Source of the DNA: Acidobacteria bacterium RIFCSPLOWO2_02_FULL_65_29 | GTDB lineage: Bacteria > Acidobacteriota > Vicinamibacteria > Vicinamibacterales > CAVVIG01 | DNA: 34,292 nt | Direction: 5' to 3' | Assembly: GCA_001767435.1 (NCBI GenBank) | Contig: MEKT01000171.1 | Span: forward strand, 1 to 34,292 | In this document: positions 24,170-31,431 of the stretch, piece by piece | How the letters are laid out: each line of letters opens with the position of its first letter | Position numbering within the stretch: position 1 is the first letter of the stretch | Notes under the pieces: model-generated | What the model saw: the letters and a program-made list of their open reading frames with translations, nothing else | The model's database searches: none | Told to the model about the DNA's origin: nothing | Made by a program: the position numbers and the translations under genes

Positions 24170-24188
24170 GCGGGCGCACAGCGCCCGC
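24170..24188. terminator. Hairpin between convergent genes
   Basis: GCGGGCGC and GCGCCCGC pair around ACA in the 45-base gap between the converging CxxC-protein and peroxidase genes. It lacks a T-run on either side, so it is a weak or factor-assisted terminator at best. Confidence 0.45.
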
Positions 24189-24200
24189 CCACCCACTCGG

Positions 24201-25859
24201 CTACTTCCCCTTGTATTGCGATGGCGCGCAGGAAGGCGCCCACAGCTCCCTACCCGTGCGATCCCGCGCGCACAGGCGCAGCGCATCCGGATCCGGATCG
24301 GTCGGACCGGGTATCCATTTCGCCAGACACGCCTGATCCTTGAGGCAGGGATCGGTCAGCGCCTTGAGGAACTCGACGATGTCGTCGACCTGCGCGTCGG
24401 TCAGCGTCGCGTCTTTGAGCACACCATTCTTGCCGTCGGCACGCTGCTCCTCGAGCCTCTTGAGGGCGTATGCCGTGTGTTCTTTCGAGTTCGCGAGGTT
24501 GAGCGGCCCGCCATCGGTCGATACCTTCCCGAAGTCGAACGCCTGGACGGACTTCTTGGCGTTAAGGTGGTGCTCGACGATCTCCTTGAGCGTGCTGAAG
24601 ACGCCGCTGTGCCCGAAGGGCGCCGTGACCTCGACGCCGAGGAGCGTCTGCGTGCGGTAGGCGTACTTGTCGTCACGGTTTCCGGTGACGTGCGCGCGCC
24701 CCCAGTCGTCGTTGGCGTCTTTCCGGTTGTTGACGTCGGTCTTGCCCCGGCCCATTTGCGGCACCGCGATCACCCAGTACTGCTCGTCGGTGAAAAAGTC
24801 GCCCGAATGACACGAGCTGCACTCTGCGCCGCCGGCCGCGATCGGCTTGTAGAAGAGCAGCGCGCCCCGCTTCGCTGCGGCGCTCATGGCGCCGTCGTTG
24901 CCCTGGACGTAAGCCTTCCAGGGCGTGTCGGTAAACGTCATCGTGCGCTCGAACGAGGCGATCGCGACCGAGATCTTGTTGGTCGTGATCAGTTGCTCGA
25001 CCGGGCCGTTCGGGTCGTTGAAGGCCCGGCGGAAGAGCGGTTGCCACTCGTTTTTCTTGAGCGGCGAGAGCTCGCTCGGCGATCCGTAGTTGCCGATCGC
25101 CGCCGCGAGGGCCTGCCGCACTTCGAGATCGGTCTGTAGCGACATGGTGGGCGCGGTCTTCGCGCCAAACGCCCTGCCGCGCATGGCCGCGTTCACGGCC
25201 GCCGGCATGAGCCCGTGGCCGGAGCTGATCGGCATGCCCTTGTCCCACTTCTCGTCGTAGGTGAGGTAGTCGGAGCGGGGCAGAAGCGGGTGCGTGAACA
25301 TGCCCCGGACCGGGGGCGTGTCCACCGGCGCGATGATTCGCCCATCGACGCCGCTCATCCCCGGCGTGCCGGTCTCGCTGTAGACCGTCCCGTCCCACGT
25401 GATCGACTGGTCCCAGAACGCGAGACCGATCGTCGTGGGGGAGTTGCGCGGCATCGGCGCGTTGCCGTTGGCGAACACGGGGATCTGATGCTCGTCCGTC
25501 CTCTGCCGCTTACGCCCGGGACCCAGCCGATCCGGGTATTCCGCGTCGACGCCGACGGGGAGCGGCAGGTTGTCGCCGAAGCCGAAAAACGGATGGTGGC
25601 AGGTGACGCAGGCCACTTGCCGATCCGCGCTCAGCGCCTTGGTATAGAAGAGGGCCTTGCCGAGCACGACCAGCGGATCGTCCATGGCAGGGATCGGGTT
25701 CACGCGACTGAGGATGGCGTCGCCCCTGAGTCCCTTGGCCTTGATGATGCCACGCAGCTCTGTCTCGCCGCTCTGGGCGGACACCCATCCCACCGCCACG
25801 AAGGGGAGTGCGACTGCGCACAGCCGGGTCACGAGTCGGATCGTCGTTGTGGTGGTCAT
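24201..25859 (-). CDS. Exported di-haem cytochrome c peroxidase/MauG-family protein
   Basis: 552 residues from ATG 25859; the frame extends much further upstream but overlaps the porin-like gene antisense and is not protein-like. Residues 1-28 are a signal peptide (LPFVAVGWVSAQ). Two c-type haem sites are present: CVTCH (84-88) in VACVTCHHPFFGFGD, and CSSCH (347-351) in AECSSCHSGDFFTDEQYW. LGKALFYTKALSADRQ, FERTMTFTDTPWKAYVQG, and PFGHSGVFSTLKEIVEHHLN are standard peroxidase/MauG segments. These periplasmic enzymes reduce peroxide with electrons from cytochromes, or oxidise protein or small substrates. A C-terminal pair of Cys (PCLKDQACLAKW) may form a disulfide. It is 53 bases downstream of the outer-membrane protein gene, likely cotranscribed. 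Confidence 0.92.
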   Translation of the reverse strand: MTTTTTIRLVTRLCAVALPFVAVGWVSAQSGETELRGIIKAKGLRGDAILSRVNPIPAMDDPLVVLGKALFYTKALSADRQVACVTCHHPFFGFGDNLPLPVGVDAEYPDRLGPGRKRQRTDEHQIPVFANGNAPMPRNSPTTIGLAFWDQSITWDGTVYSETGTPGMSGVDGRIIAPVDTPPVRGMFTHPLLPRSDYLTYDEKWDKGMPISSGHGLMPAAVNAAMRGRAFGAKTAPTMSLQTDLEVRQALAAAIGNYGSPSELSPLKKNEWQPLFRRAFNDPNGPVEQLITTNKISVAIASFERTMTFTDTPWKAYVQGNDGAMSAAAKRGALLFYKPIAAGGAECSSCHSGDFFTDEQYWVIAVPQMGRGKTDVNNRKDANDDWGRAHVTGNRDDKYAYRTQTLLGVEVTAPFGHSGVFSTLKEIVEHHLNAKKSVQAFDFGKVSTDGGPLNLANSKEHTAYALKRLEEQRADGKNGVLKDATLTDAQVDDIVEFLKALTDPCLKDQACLAKWIPGPTDPDPDALRLCARDRTGRELWAPSCAPSQYKGK

Positions 25860-25912
25860 GCCATTTCCCCGAGTTGAGCCCTGAGTGAGCGATGTCGAGC
25901 GTTCAGCGCTGT

Positions 25913-26788
25913 TCATGGTGCGTTTCGCGGTTTGGGCGCCGCCGGCGTCCAGAACGGAAAGACCGCCATGAGAGTGAGCCTCGTATCGCGCCCGCTGTAA
26001 TTGTTCTGAGAGACGGTCGTCGTGAGTCGTCCCTGCACCTGGACGAGGTTGCCAATGAGGTAGCCCCACAGGCCGCCGACGGCGAATTCGCTCTGTTTCT
26101 CGCCGCCACCGAGGTACCCGACCGACGGGCTGTCGAGATCCCAGACACCGTAAGCGATCACGCCGTAGTCCTTGCGATAGACATGCTTGACCGCGGTGAA
26201 GTCGACGTTGAAGGTGTTGGGCTGGCTGCCCGTCGCGCGCTCGCGGCCCGTCGTATAGAAGGTGTTGGTTGTGACGTTCCAGTTGTTCCTCAAGTAGGTC
26301 AATGCGACGTTCTGCTGGAACGCCGTGAAGTCGCGGCCGATCGCCTTGGTGAGATCGTTCGAAAAACCAATGTGTGCGCCCTCGCCAATCGACAGGTTGA
26401 ATCCACCCCCGAGGAACCACGAGAGCCAGACCGACACGTACGGGTTGTACGGCCGCGTGCTGCTCAGGCCCGGGGCGTCCAGGACCACGCCCACGAACGG
26501 GGCGGCTTTGACCGACACGTGGGTCTTTCCGATATCCCACGGCGTCGACCAGGTGAAGAACACCGGGATGGCCACCGCCTGCGTCGTGATCGACGGATCG
26601 GTGCTGCGAAGCCCGAAATCCAGCATCGAGGCGACGTAGAAGCCCGGCGTGCGTCCGTAGCCCTCCGGGATGCCGTTGGTCAGGCCGGGCCGCTGGATCG
26701 AATCGGCCGCAGCGAAGGACGCCGATCCGAGCAGGATTCCGAGTGCGGCCGCCGCTTGCACGCCTCTGGCCAGTGAAAGTCGTCTCAC
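25913..26788 (-). CDS. Outer-membrane beta-barrel protein, MetA/phenol-degradation type transporter-like
   Basis: 291 residues from GTG/ATG at 26788. Signal peptide 1-28 (GILLGSASFAAAD). The rest is made of alternating amphipathic strands with aromatic girdles: GFYVASMLDFGLR, TTQAVAIPVFFTW, THVSVKAAPFVGVV, YVSVWLSWFLGGGF, FQQNVALTYLRNNWNVTTNT, FNVDFTAVKHVYRKDYGVIA, and a last strand TRLTLMAVFPFW. This is the layout of MetA_deg-type outer-membrane proteins thought to pass hydrophobic or aromatic compounds. It lies upstream of and probably in the same transcript as the di-haem peroxidase; together they could admit and oxidise a compound. Divergent from the SDR gene. Confidence 0.75.
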   Translation of the reverse strand: MRRLSLARGVQAAAALGILLGSASFAAADSIQRPGLTNGIPEGYGRTPGFYVASMLDFGLRSTDPSITTQAVAIPVFFTWSTPWDIGKTHVSVKAAPFVGVVLDAPGLSSTRPYNPYVSVWLSWFLGGGFNLSIGEGAHIGFSNDLTKAIGRDFTAFQQNVALTYLRNNWNVTTNTFYTTGRERATGSQPNTFNVDFTAVKHVYRKDYGVIAYGVWDLDSPSVGYLGGGEKQSEFAVGGLWGYLIGNLVQVQGRLTTTVSQNNYSGRDTRLTLMAVFPFWTPAAPKPRNAP

Positions 26789-26866
26789 CGTGCGCTCCCG
26801 GGTTTCATGGTTGTCGAAGAGAATGGAGGCGGCACAACGCTACCCTCTTGCCGCGCGAGCGTCAAG

Positions 26867-26897
26867 GTCGGACCTTTCACGTGTCGGACCTTTCACG
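26867..26897. repeat. Tandem 16-base repeat in a divergent promoter region
   Basis: GTCGGACCTTTCACG occurs twice in direct succession (26867-26881 and 26883-26897) in the 220-base gap between the outer-membrane protein gene (-) and the SDR gene (+). Either a regulator site for both or a replication-slippage duplication. Confidence 0.5.
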
Positions 26898-27009
26898 GTG
26901 ACACCGGACGCGGGGTTGGCGCATCGCACCAACCAGCTGGACCGGACTTGTTGTAGACTCCCTGCTGCTCCGCGCACCTGTTCGGCGCGTCCCGAGGAGG
27001 ACGATCAAC

Positions 27010-27867
27010 ATGGTTGGACCAATCCCGAACCCCCTTGAATCGCTGTTGCCTGCCGAGCAGACGCTTCCTCTCTTGTTGAAAGGGCAAAAAGCGATCGTGA
27101 CCGGCGCGAGCTCCGGCATCGGACGTGCGGTGGCGATTGCCCTCGCTCAGGCCGGCGCCGAGGTCGTGGTGAACTATGTCGGCGGAGAGCAGCCCGCGCT
27201 CGAGGTCGTGAACAAGATCAAGGCCGCTGGCGGACGCGCGATCGCCGTTCAGTGCGATGTGTCGAAGGAAGATCAAGTCCAGGCGATGTTTCAGCGGACG
27301 ATCAAGGAGCTTGGGACCGTTGACATCCTCGTCAACAACGCCGGCCTGCAAAAAGACGCGGCGATCCACGAGATGACCCTGGATCAGTGGAACATCGTCA
27401 TCGGCGTCAACCTGACCGGCCAGTTCCTCTGCGCGCGCGAGGCGATCAAGGAGTTCAAGCGGCGCGGCGTGAAGAAGGACGTGTCGGTTTCGGCCGGAAA
27501 GATCATTTGCGTGAGCTCGGTCCACGAGGTCATCCCGTGGGCCGGCCACGCGAATTACGCGGCCTCAAAGGGCGGGGTGATGCTCATGATGAAGAGCATC
27601 GCGCAGGAGGTTGCACCGTATCGGATACGCGTCAACAGCATCTGTCCGGGTGCCATCAGAACGCCGATCAACACGTCGGCCTGGAACACACCCGAGGCCT
27701 ACGCCGGGCTCATGAAGTTGATTCCCTACAAGCGCATCGGCGAGCCCGAGGATATCGGACGCGCGACCGTGTTTCTTGCGTCGGACCTCGCGGATTACAT
27801 CAACGGCACCAGTATTTTCGTGGACGGCGGAATGTGTTTGTATCCGGGCTTCGCCACCGGCGGGTAG
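27010..27867 (+). CDS. Short-chain dehydrogenase/reductase, glucose 1-dehydrogenase-like
   Basis: 285 residues from ATG 27010, preceded by GAGGAGG. Classical SDR features: NAD(P) site TGASSGIG (31-38), NNAG (109-112), catalytic S169/S170, Y183 and K187 in ANYAASKGG, and IRVNSICPGAIRTPI after it. The end, YINGTSIFVDGGMCLYPGF, is typical of glucose 1-dehydrogenase and related 3-oxoacyl reductase-like enzymes. No signal peptide, so cytoplasmic. The N-terminal 20 residues are an extension seen in the glucose-dehydrogenase branch. It stands alone: divergent from the outer-membrane gene and converging on the ankyrin remnant. Cofactor preference is not obvious: VVNYVGGEQP after strand 2 does not settle NAD versus NADP. 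Confidence 0.9.
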   Translation: MVGPIPNPLESLLPAEQTLPLLLKGQKAIVTGASSGIGRAVAIALAQAGAEVVVNYVGGEQPALEVVNKIKAAGGRAIAVQCDVSKEDQVQAMFQRTIKELGTVDILVNNAGLQKDAAIHEMTLDQWNIVIGVNLTGQFLCAREAIKEFKRRGVKKDVSVSAGKIICVSSVHEVIPWAGHANYAASKGGVMLMMKSIAQEVAPYRIRVNSICPGAIRTPINTSAWNTPEAYAGLMKLIPYKRIGEPEDIGRATVFLASDLADYINGTSIFVDGGMCLYPGFATGG

Positions 27868-27888
27868 GCGGGAGAGGAATCAGACCAG

Positions 27889-28184
27889 ACACGGGCGTTG
27901 ACGTTGGCGCCTCTCGTCACGAGGAGCATGACCACTTCGAGCTGTCCGCCGCCGCTGGCTTGAATGAGCGCGTTCTCGTCGCCCGGCGCGACGAGGTCGA
28001 CGTGTGCGCCTCGACCGAGCAACAGGTCGACCATGTCGGAGCGGCCTTCGGCCGCCGCCGCGATGAGCGGGCTGCCGTCTCCGCGGACGATCATGTCGGG
28101 ATCGGCGCCGCGGTCGAGAAGGAGCCGAACGGCCTCGATCGATCCGCTACGCGCTGCGCCGATGAGCGGACTCCCATCGCCCCA
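27889..28184 (-). pseudogene. Ankyrin-repeat remnant of an M56/BlaR-type protein
   Basis: The frame runs on from the BlaI stop with no start codon. It reads GDGSPLIGAARSGSIEAVRL-LLDRGADPD, GDGSPLIAAAAEGRSDMVDL-LLGRGAHVD and GDENALIQASGGGQLEVVML-LVTRGANVNARVW, three ankyrin repeats. In Acidobacteriota-like genomes BlaI is commonly followed by an M56 metallopeptidase with such repeats at its C-terminus. Here the transmembrane peptidase (HEXXH) part is absent and the last repeat is cut at about 27889, after which the frame runs antisense into the SDR gene. The sensor half of this pair is therefore lost. The M56 origin is inference from context. Confidence 0.7.
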
Positions 28185-28577
28185 TCATGACGGTTTCCCT
28201 TCCTTGCGAACCCGCTCGATGGCGGCGCTGAGGGCGTCCAGCTCGCTCTCGGTCCACGTTTCCTGCTGGAGAAGCGCTGCCACTGTCTGACCGGGCGACC
28301 CGCCGAAGAAAACGCGAACCATCTTGTTCAGGGCTTCTCGTCGCGCCGCCGTGCGCGGCGTCGTCGGCGCGTAGACGTACCGCAGTCCCTGTTCGCGGTG
28401 CTTGACGTAGCCCTTGGCTTCGAGCTTTGCGAGCATCGCGCGAACGGCCGAGTAGCTGGGGGCGTCGGCGAGGCGCTCGCGGATGTCCTCGGCGGAGGCG
28501 TGGCTGGCGAGCGCGAACAGCACGTCCATGATTTCGCGTTCGCGGCGGGGGAGCTTGTCGAATCGAGGCGTCGGCAT
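28185..28577 (-). CDS. BlaI/MecI/CopY-family transcription repressor
   Basis: 130 residues from ATG 28577, with AGGAGA upstream. The winged helix is typical: LPRREREIMDVLFALASHAS-AEDIRERL (9-36), then SYSAVRAMLAKLEAKGYVKH as recognition helix region and REQGLRYVYAP as wing. The C-terminal part (ARREALNKMVRVFFGGSPGQ, TESELDALSAAIERV) dimerises and carries the cleavage loop used by BlaR-like sensors in relatives. Such repressors block their own operon until the sensor protease cuts them. Here the sensor is reduced to ankyrin repeats, so release must happen otherwise or not at all. Two dyads lie directly upstream (28595-28629). Confidence 0.9.
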   Translation of the reverse strand: MPTPRFDKLPRREREIMDVLFALASHASAEDIRERLADAPSYSAVRAMLAKLEAKGYVKHREQGLRYVYAPTTPRTAARREALNKMVRVFFGGSPGQTVAALLQQETWTESELDALSAAIERVRKEGKPS

Positions 28578-28594
28578 CCGGAGTCTCCTGGCTA

Positions 28595-28629
28595 TGCTGC
28601 GTACGTAGCGTAATGCTACGTTCGTAGCA
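28595..28629 (-). promoter_or_regulatory. Two operator dyads upstream of the BlaI-type gene
   Basis: TGCTACG-TT-CGTAGCA (28614-28629) is a perfect 7-base dyad, and TGCTGCG-TA-CGTAGCG (28595-28610) is its imperfect neighbour; centres are 19 bases apart, about two helical turns. The shared CTACG half-sites resemble the TACA-type dyads bound by BlaI dimers, so autorepression is likely. Confidence 0.7.
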
Positions 28630-28648
28630 TGTCAAGCGGCCCCGGTCT

Positions 28649-30157
28649 TCAGCGCGTCATCTCTTCATCGGCCTGCAGGCCCAGCCGCGACAGCAACGAG
28701 AGCAGCGCGTCGATATCTGTCAGCGACGTGCGAAAGTTCACGATGCACGCGCGCAGCGCGAACCGGCTCCCGACCAGGGCGTTGGACAGAAACGCCTCGC
28801 CGCTCTTCTCCACGCGCGTCAGGAGATCCTCATTCAGACGATTCAGGTAGTCTTCGATCTCCGGCAATCCGCGCTTGGGGCGAAGGTCGCTCGGGACGTA
28901 ACGAAACGTCGTGATGCTGAGATGCTGCGTCATCGCCTCAAAATCCGGATGCTGCTGCACGAGAGCGTGAAGGTGCCTGGCGAGGCGCATGTCATCGGCG
29001 ATCATGTCCAGGTATCCCGAGCGCCCGACCTGTCGCAGCGCCAGCCACACCTTCAGCGCCCGGAATCCGCGCGAGTTCTGCGGACCGTAGTCGAAATAGT
29101 TCGTGACCTCGTTGTCGAAGTGGTAGTAGCTCGGACGATAGGAGAACGTGCGCAGCAGGTCCTCGGGCCGCCGCACCAGCACGCAGCCGGCTTCGAGTGG
29201 CGCGTACAGCCATTTGTGCGGGTCCACGGCAACCGAATCGGCTTCGGTCAATGCGCGAAGACTGTCCGGCGCTCCAGGTACCCGCGCCGCCAGCGCGCCA
29301 TACGCACCATCAACGTGAAACCACAAGTCATGGCGACGGCAGACGGCCGCGATTTCCGCCAGCGGATCGACGACGCCCGTGCTGACCGAGCCCGCCGTGC
29401 CGACGACCAGAAACGGCAGCTCGCCGATCCTCCTGTCGGCGTCAATCTGTTTCTCGAGAGCAGACACGTTCATCCGCTGCTGCTCGTCGGTCGTGATCCA
29501 TCGAATGGCGTCGGTCCCCAGGCCGAACAGATCGGCGGCCTTCTGGATCCACGTGTGGGTTTCGGTGGAGCAATACACCCGAAGCCGCGGCTCGATCGAT
29601 CGCAGGCCGGTCTTCCGCACGTCCGAAGTCGCCTTGACGGTACGGGCCGCAAGGCAACAGACGAAGTTCGCCATGTTGCCTCCGCTCACCAGCAACCCGC
29701 CGGCATCCGTCGGAAACCCGATCAGCTCCGCAATCCATCGAACCGTCTGCGCCTCGATCTCGGTCGCGATCGGCGAGAGACGCCACGCGCCCATGTTCTG
29801 ATTGACCGTCGCGGCGAGCAGATCGCCCAGGGCCCCGATGGGTGCCGGGCTCGACGTGATGTACCCGAAAAAGCGCGGATGGCCGTTGAAGAGCGAGTGC
29901 CTGAACAGCAGGTCCGCCGCCTCTTCGAGCAGCTCACGCGGCTCTGTGCCGGATGCCGGCAGCCCGCGCTCCGCATTCAGCGCACGCCGGACATCTGCCG
30001 GCGACTCGTTGTGCGTCACCGGGCCGTCCGGCATCCTCTCCAGCCAGCCGGCGATCTGGTCCACGAGACCGTGGCCCGCCGCGCGGAACTCGGCGGCGGT
30101 CATGTCGAGTGGAGCCGCCCGGCGTCTGAGCGTGTCGACGTCCTTCGTCATCATCAT
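28649..30157 (-). CDS. PLP-dependent group II (aromatic-L-amino-acid type) decarboxylase
   Basis: 502 residues; the run ATGATGATG at 30157-30149 offers three starts, with GAGGGA upstream, and overlaps the LmbE stop. Group II motifs: HPRFFGYITSSPAPIGALGD (93-112), NQNMGAWRLSPIATEIE, GLLVSGGNMAN (155-165), the ring-stacking H201 in STETHTWIQKAA, the D283 of WFHVDGAYGA and the Schiff-base K315 in VDPHKWLYAP. The enzyme removes the carboxyl group of an aromatic amino acid (or a related one) to give the amine. Length matches the family's 470-510. Cotranscribed with the deacetylase; no transporter or transaminase nearby that would tell the substrate. Confidence 0.93.
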   Translation of the reverse strand: MMMTKDVDTLRRRAAPLDMTAAEFRAAGHGLVDQIAGWLERMPDGPVTHNESPADVRRALNAERGLPASGTEPRELLEEAADLLFRHSLFNGHPRFFGYITSSPAPIGALGDLLAATVNQNMGAWRLSPIATEIEAQTVRWIAELIGFPTDAGGLLVSGGNMANFVCCLAARTVKATSDVRKTGLRSIEPRLRVYCSTETHTWIQKAADLFGLGTDAIRWITTDEQQRMNVSALEKQIDADRRIGELPFLVVGTAGSVSTGVVDPLAEIAAVCRRHDLWFHVDGAYGALAARVPGAPDSLRALTEADSVAVDPHKWLYAPLEAGCVLVRRPEDLLRTFSYRPSYYHFDNEVTNYFDYGPQNSRGFRALKVWLALRQVGRSGYLDMIADDMRLARHLHALVQQHPDFEAMTQHLSITTFRYVPSDLRPKRGLPEIEDYLNRLNEDLLTRVEKSGEAFLSNALVGSRFALRACIVNFRTSLTDIDALLSLLSRLGLQADEEMTR

Positions 30158-30933
30158 CGCAGTCCCTCGAACAAGTCCGATTCGCGCGCGCGGCCGCCAT
30201 TCACCAGGCTGAACGCGCGATAGAACTCCTGCACGCCCCACAACGATCGATGGTGCTCCGCCGGCAGGCCTTCGAGGTCTTTGTAAACGCTCATCTGCGT
30301 CCTGTGACACTGCACCGCGCGCCACACCGACGGCCACACGGCGCTCGTGTCGATCCTCGTCGTGACCCCCCACTCGGGCGAGGGCGTCACCTGCCGCTCG
30401 ACGCCGTCCACCGTGCTGGTCAGCTTCTTCACCGCCGCCTGATACGCGGACCATGTCCGCTCGCTCCAGGCGATGTAGTAGAGCTTCGACACCGCAAACT
30501 CTCGATCGGCTGCACGGACGATGGCCGCGGTTGTCAGTTGAGAGATAGCGATGTGATCGGGATGACCGTAGGCGCCCTCAGGGCCGAAGGTCATCACCAC
30601 CTGCGGCCTGACGCGACGCAGATGGCCGGCAATCGTTTCCTGCGCTCCTGCCGGATCGACCGTGTCGAGCGCCCCATCCGGAAAGCCGAGGAGCTTGACC
30701 TCACGGAGGCCAAGCTCCTTCGCCGCGGCCAGCAGTTCCGCCTCGCGGGTCTTCCCGACGACCTCGGGATCCGGCCGTTCTCCACGTTCACCGAACCGGC
30801 CGCGCTCGCCCCGCGTCGCCGTCACCAGGTAGGTCTCGACGCCTTCGGCGGCATATTTCGCAAGCGTCCCGCCGGTCCCCAGCGACTCGTCGTCGGGGTG
30901 CGCCAGGACGTACATCAGCCTCAGGTTGTTCAC
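30154..30933 (-). CDS. PIG-L/LmbE-family zinc deacetylase
   Basis: 259 residues from GTG 30933. The zinc-site motif AHPDDE (11-16) and the second GHPDH (123-127) are intact; between them TATRGERGRFG and LGFPDGALDTV are standard. The family removes an N-acetyl group from amino-sugar conjugates such as GlcNAc-inositol, mycothiol or bacillithiol precursors, and many members act on unknown conjugates. The stop overlaps the decarboxylase start (ATGA-type), and the start overlaps the stop of a remnant upstream (GTGA), so it was once the second gene of a coupled operon. A cytoplasmic role is likely because no signal peptide is seen. Confidence 0.9.
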   Translation of the reverse strand: MNNLRLMYVLAHPDDESLGTGGTLAKYAAEGVETYLVTATRGERGRFGERGERPDPEVVGKTREAELLAAAKELGLREVKLLGFPDGALDTVDPAGAQETIAGHLRRVRPQVVMTFGPEGAYGHPDHIAISQLTTAAIVRAADREFAVSKLYYIAWSERTWSAYQAAVKKLTSTVDGVERQVTPSPEWGVTTRIDTSAVWPSVWRAVQCHRTQMSVYKDLEGLPAEHHRSLWGVQEFYRAFSLVNGGRARESDLFEGLR

Positions 30934-31064
30934 TGCCCGGTTTTCGCGCCAGCGGCGTTGCGGGGATCATCGGCCCGGTTGACGTACTTGAATTCCACCG
31001 GGCCCTGTCCGAACAGCACGATGGTCGTTTCCTGCTCCCTCCCTGCCAAGATAGATGAGACACT
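30930..31064 (-). pseudogene. 44-codon C-terminal remnant upstream of the LmbE gene
   Basis: Frame open from 31064 after TGA, reading LAGREQETTIVLFGQGPVEF, KYVNRADDPRNAAGAKTGQ and a TGA that overlaps the LmbE GTG by GTGA. The composition and the preserved coupling to the next gene argue that it is the end of a real gene, not chance. There is no start codon better than TTG 31049 and no ribosome site. I do not recognise the family. Confidence 0.5.
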
Positions 31065-31201
31065 TCACCCACGGGAAATGAGTGTTGAGGGCGGGGAGGT
31101 GTCAGGACGTTGATGAACACGATCCGCAGCTTGCAGAGCAACCAGTCGCCTGGGGGAGAGCCGGAGCGAAGGGGCGACGAGCGAAGCGAGGCGCCCCGTA
31201 G

Positions 31202-31424
31202 CGGAGGGTCTCCCGCCAGCAGCAGGTCAACCTGACGCGCTTCAACGTGTTCTTTCCTGAGAAGCGTGAGTTCTTTCTCGAGAACTCCGGTGTGTTCGCG
31301 GTCGCCGGGGGAAGTATTCCGAGCGGAGGAGGTGCCGGGGCGAATGTCTTCCCCTGACACGATATCGGGGTTGCTTCTGGCGCGTGGGCTGACCGTCAAG
31401 TTCACGAACCTTTTCGATTTCTGA
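31202..31424 (+). pseudogene. DUF5916-type outer-membrane protein remnants
   Basis: 31202-31357 reads QQVNLTRFNVFFPEKREFFL-ENSGVF and then stops; that FFPEKRxFFLENS string is characteristic of DUF5916/carbohydrate-binding-9 outer-membrane proteins of Acidobacteriota and Bacteroidota. A second piece in another frame ends LTVKFTNLFDF at TGA 31422-31424, with the C-terminal Phe expected for a beta barrel. The intact protein has 700-900 residues, so more than 90 percent is missing. Just upstream, 31153-31211, GGGAGA...TCTCCC and GGGGCG...CGCCCC pair imperfectly around GAGCGAAGCGAGG. The stretch 31065-31201 has no gene. Confidence 0.65.
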
Positions 31425-31431
31425 CTAGCTG

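Noticed and set aside
24201-26540. Minus-strand frame of 779 codons including the peroxidase
   Set aside because: The first 227 codons overlap the outer-membrane protein gene in another frame and have shadow composition; the signal peptide at 25859 marks the real start.
28649-30454. Upstream extension of the PLP decarboxylase to 30454
   Set aside because: The extension overlaps the LmbE gene and is not protein-like; the ATG cluster with a ribosome site at 30157 is the true start.
31153-31211. CRISPR or IS end suggested by GAGCGAAGCGAGG and imperfect inverted arms
   Set aside because: Only one unit, arms poorly paired in the middle, no spacers and no transposase; kept only as a note with the DUF5916 remnant.
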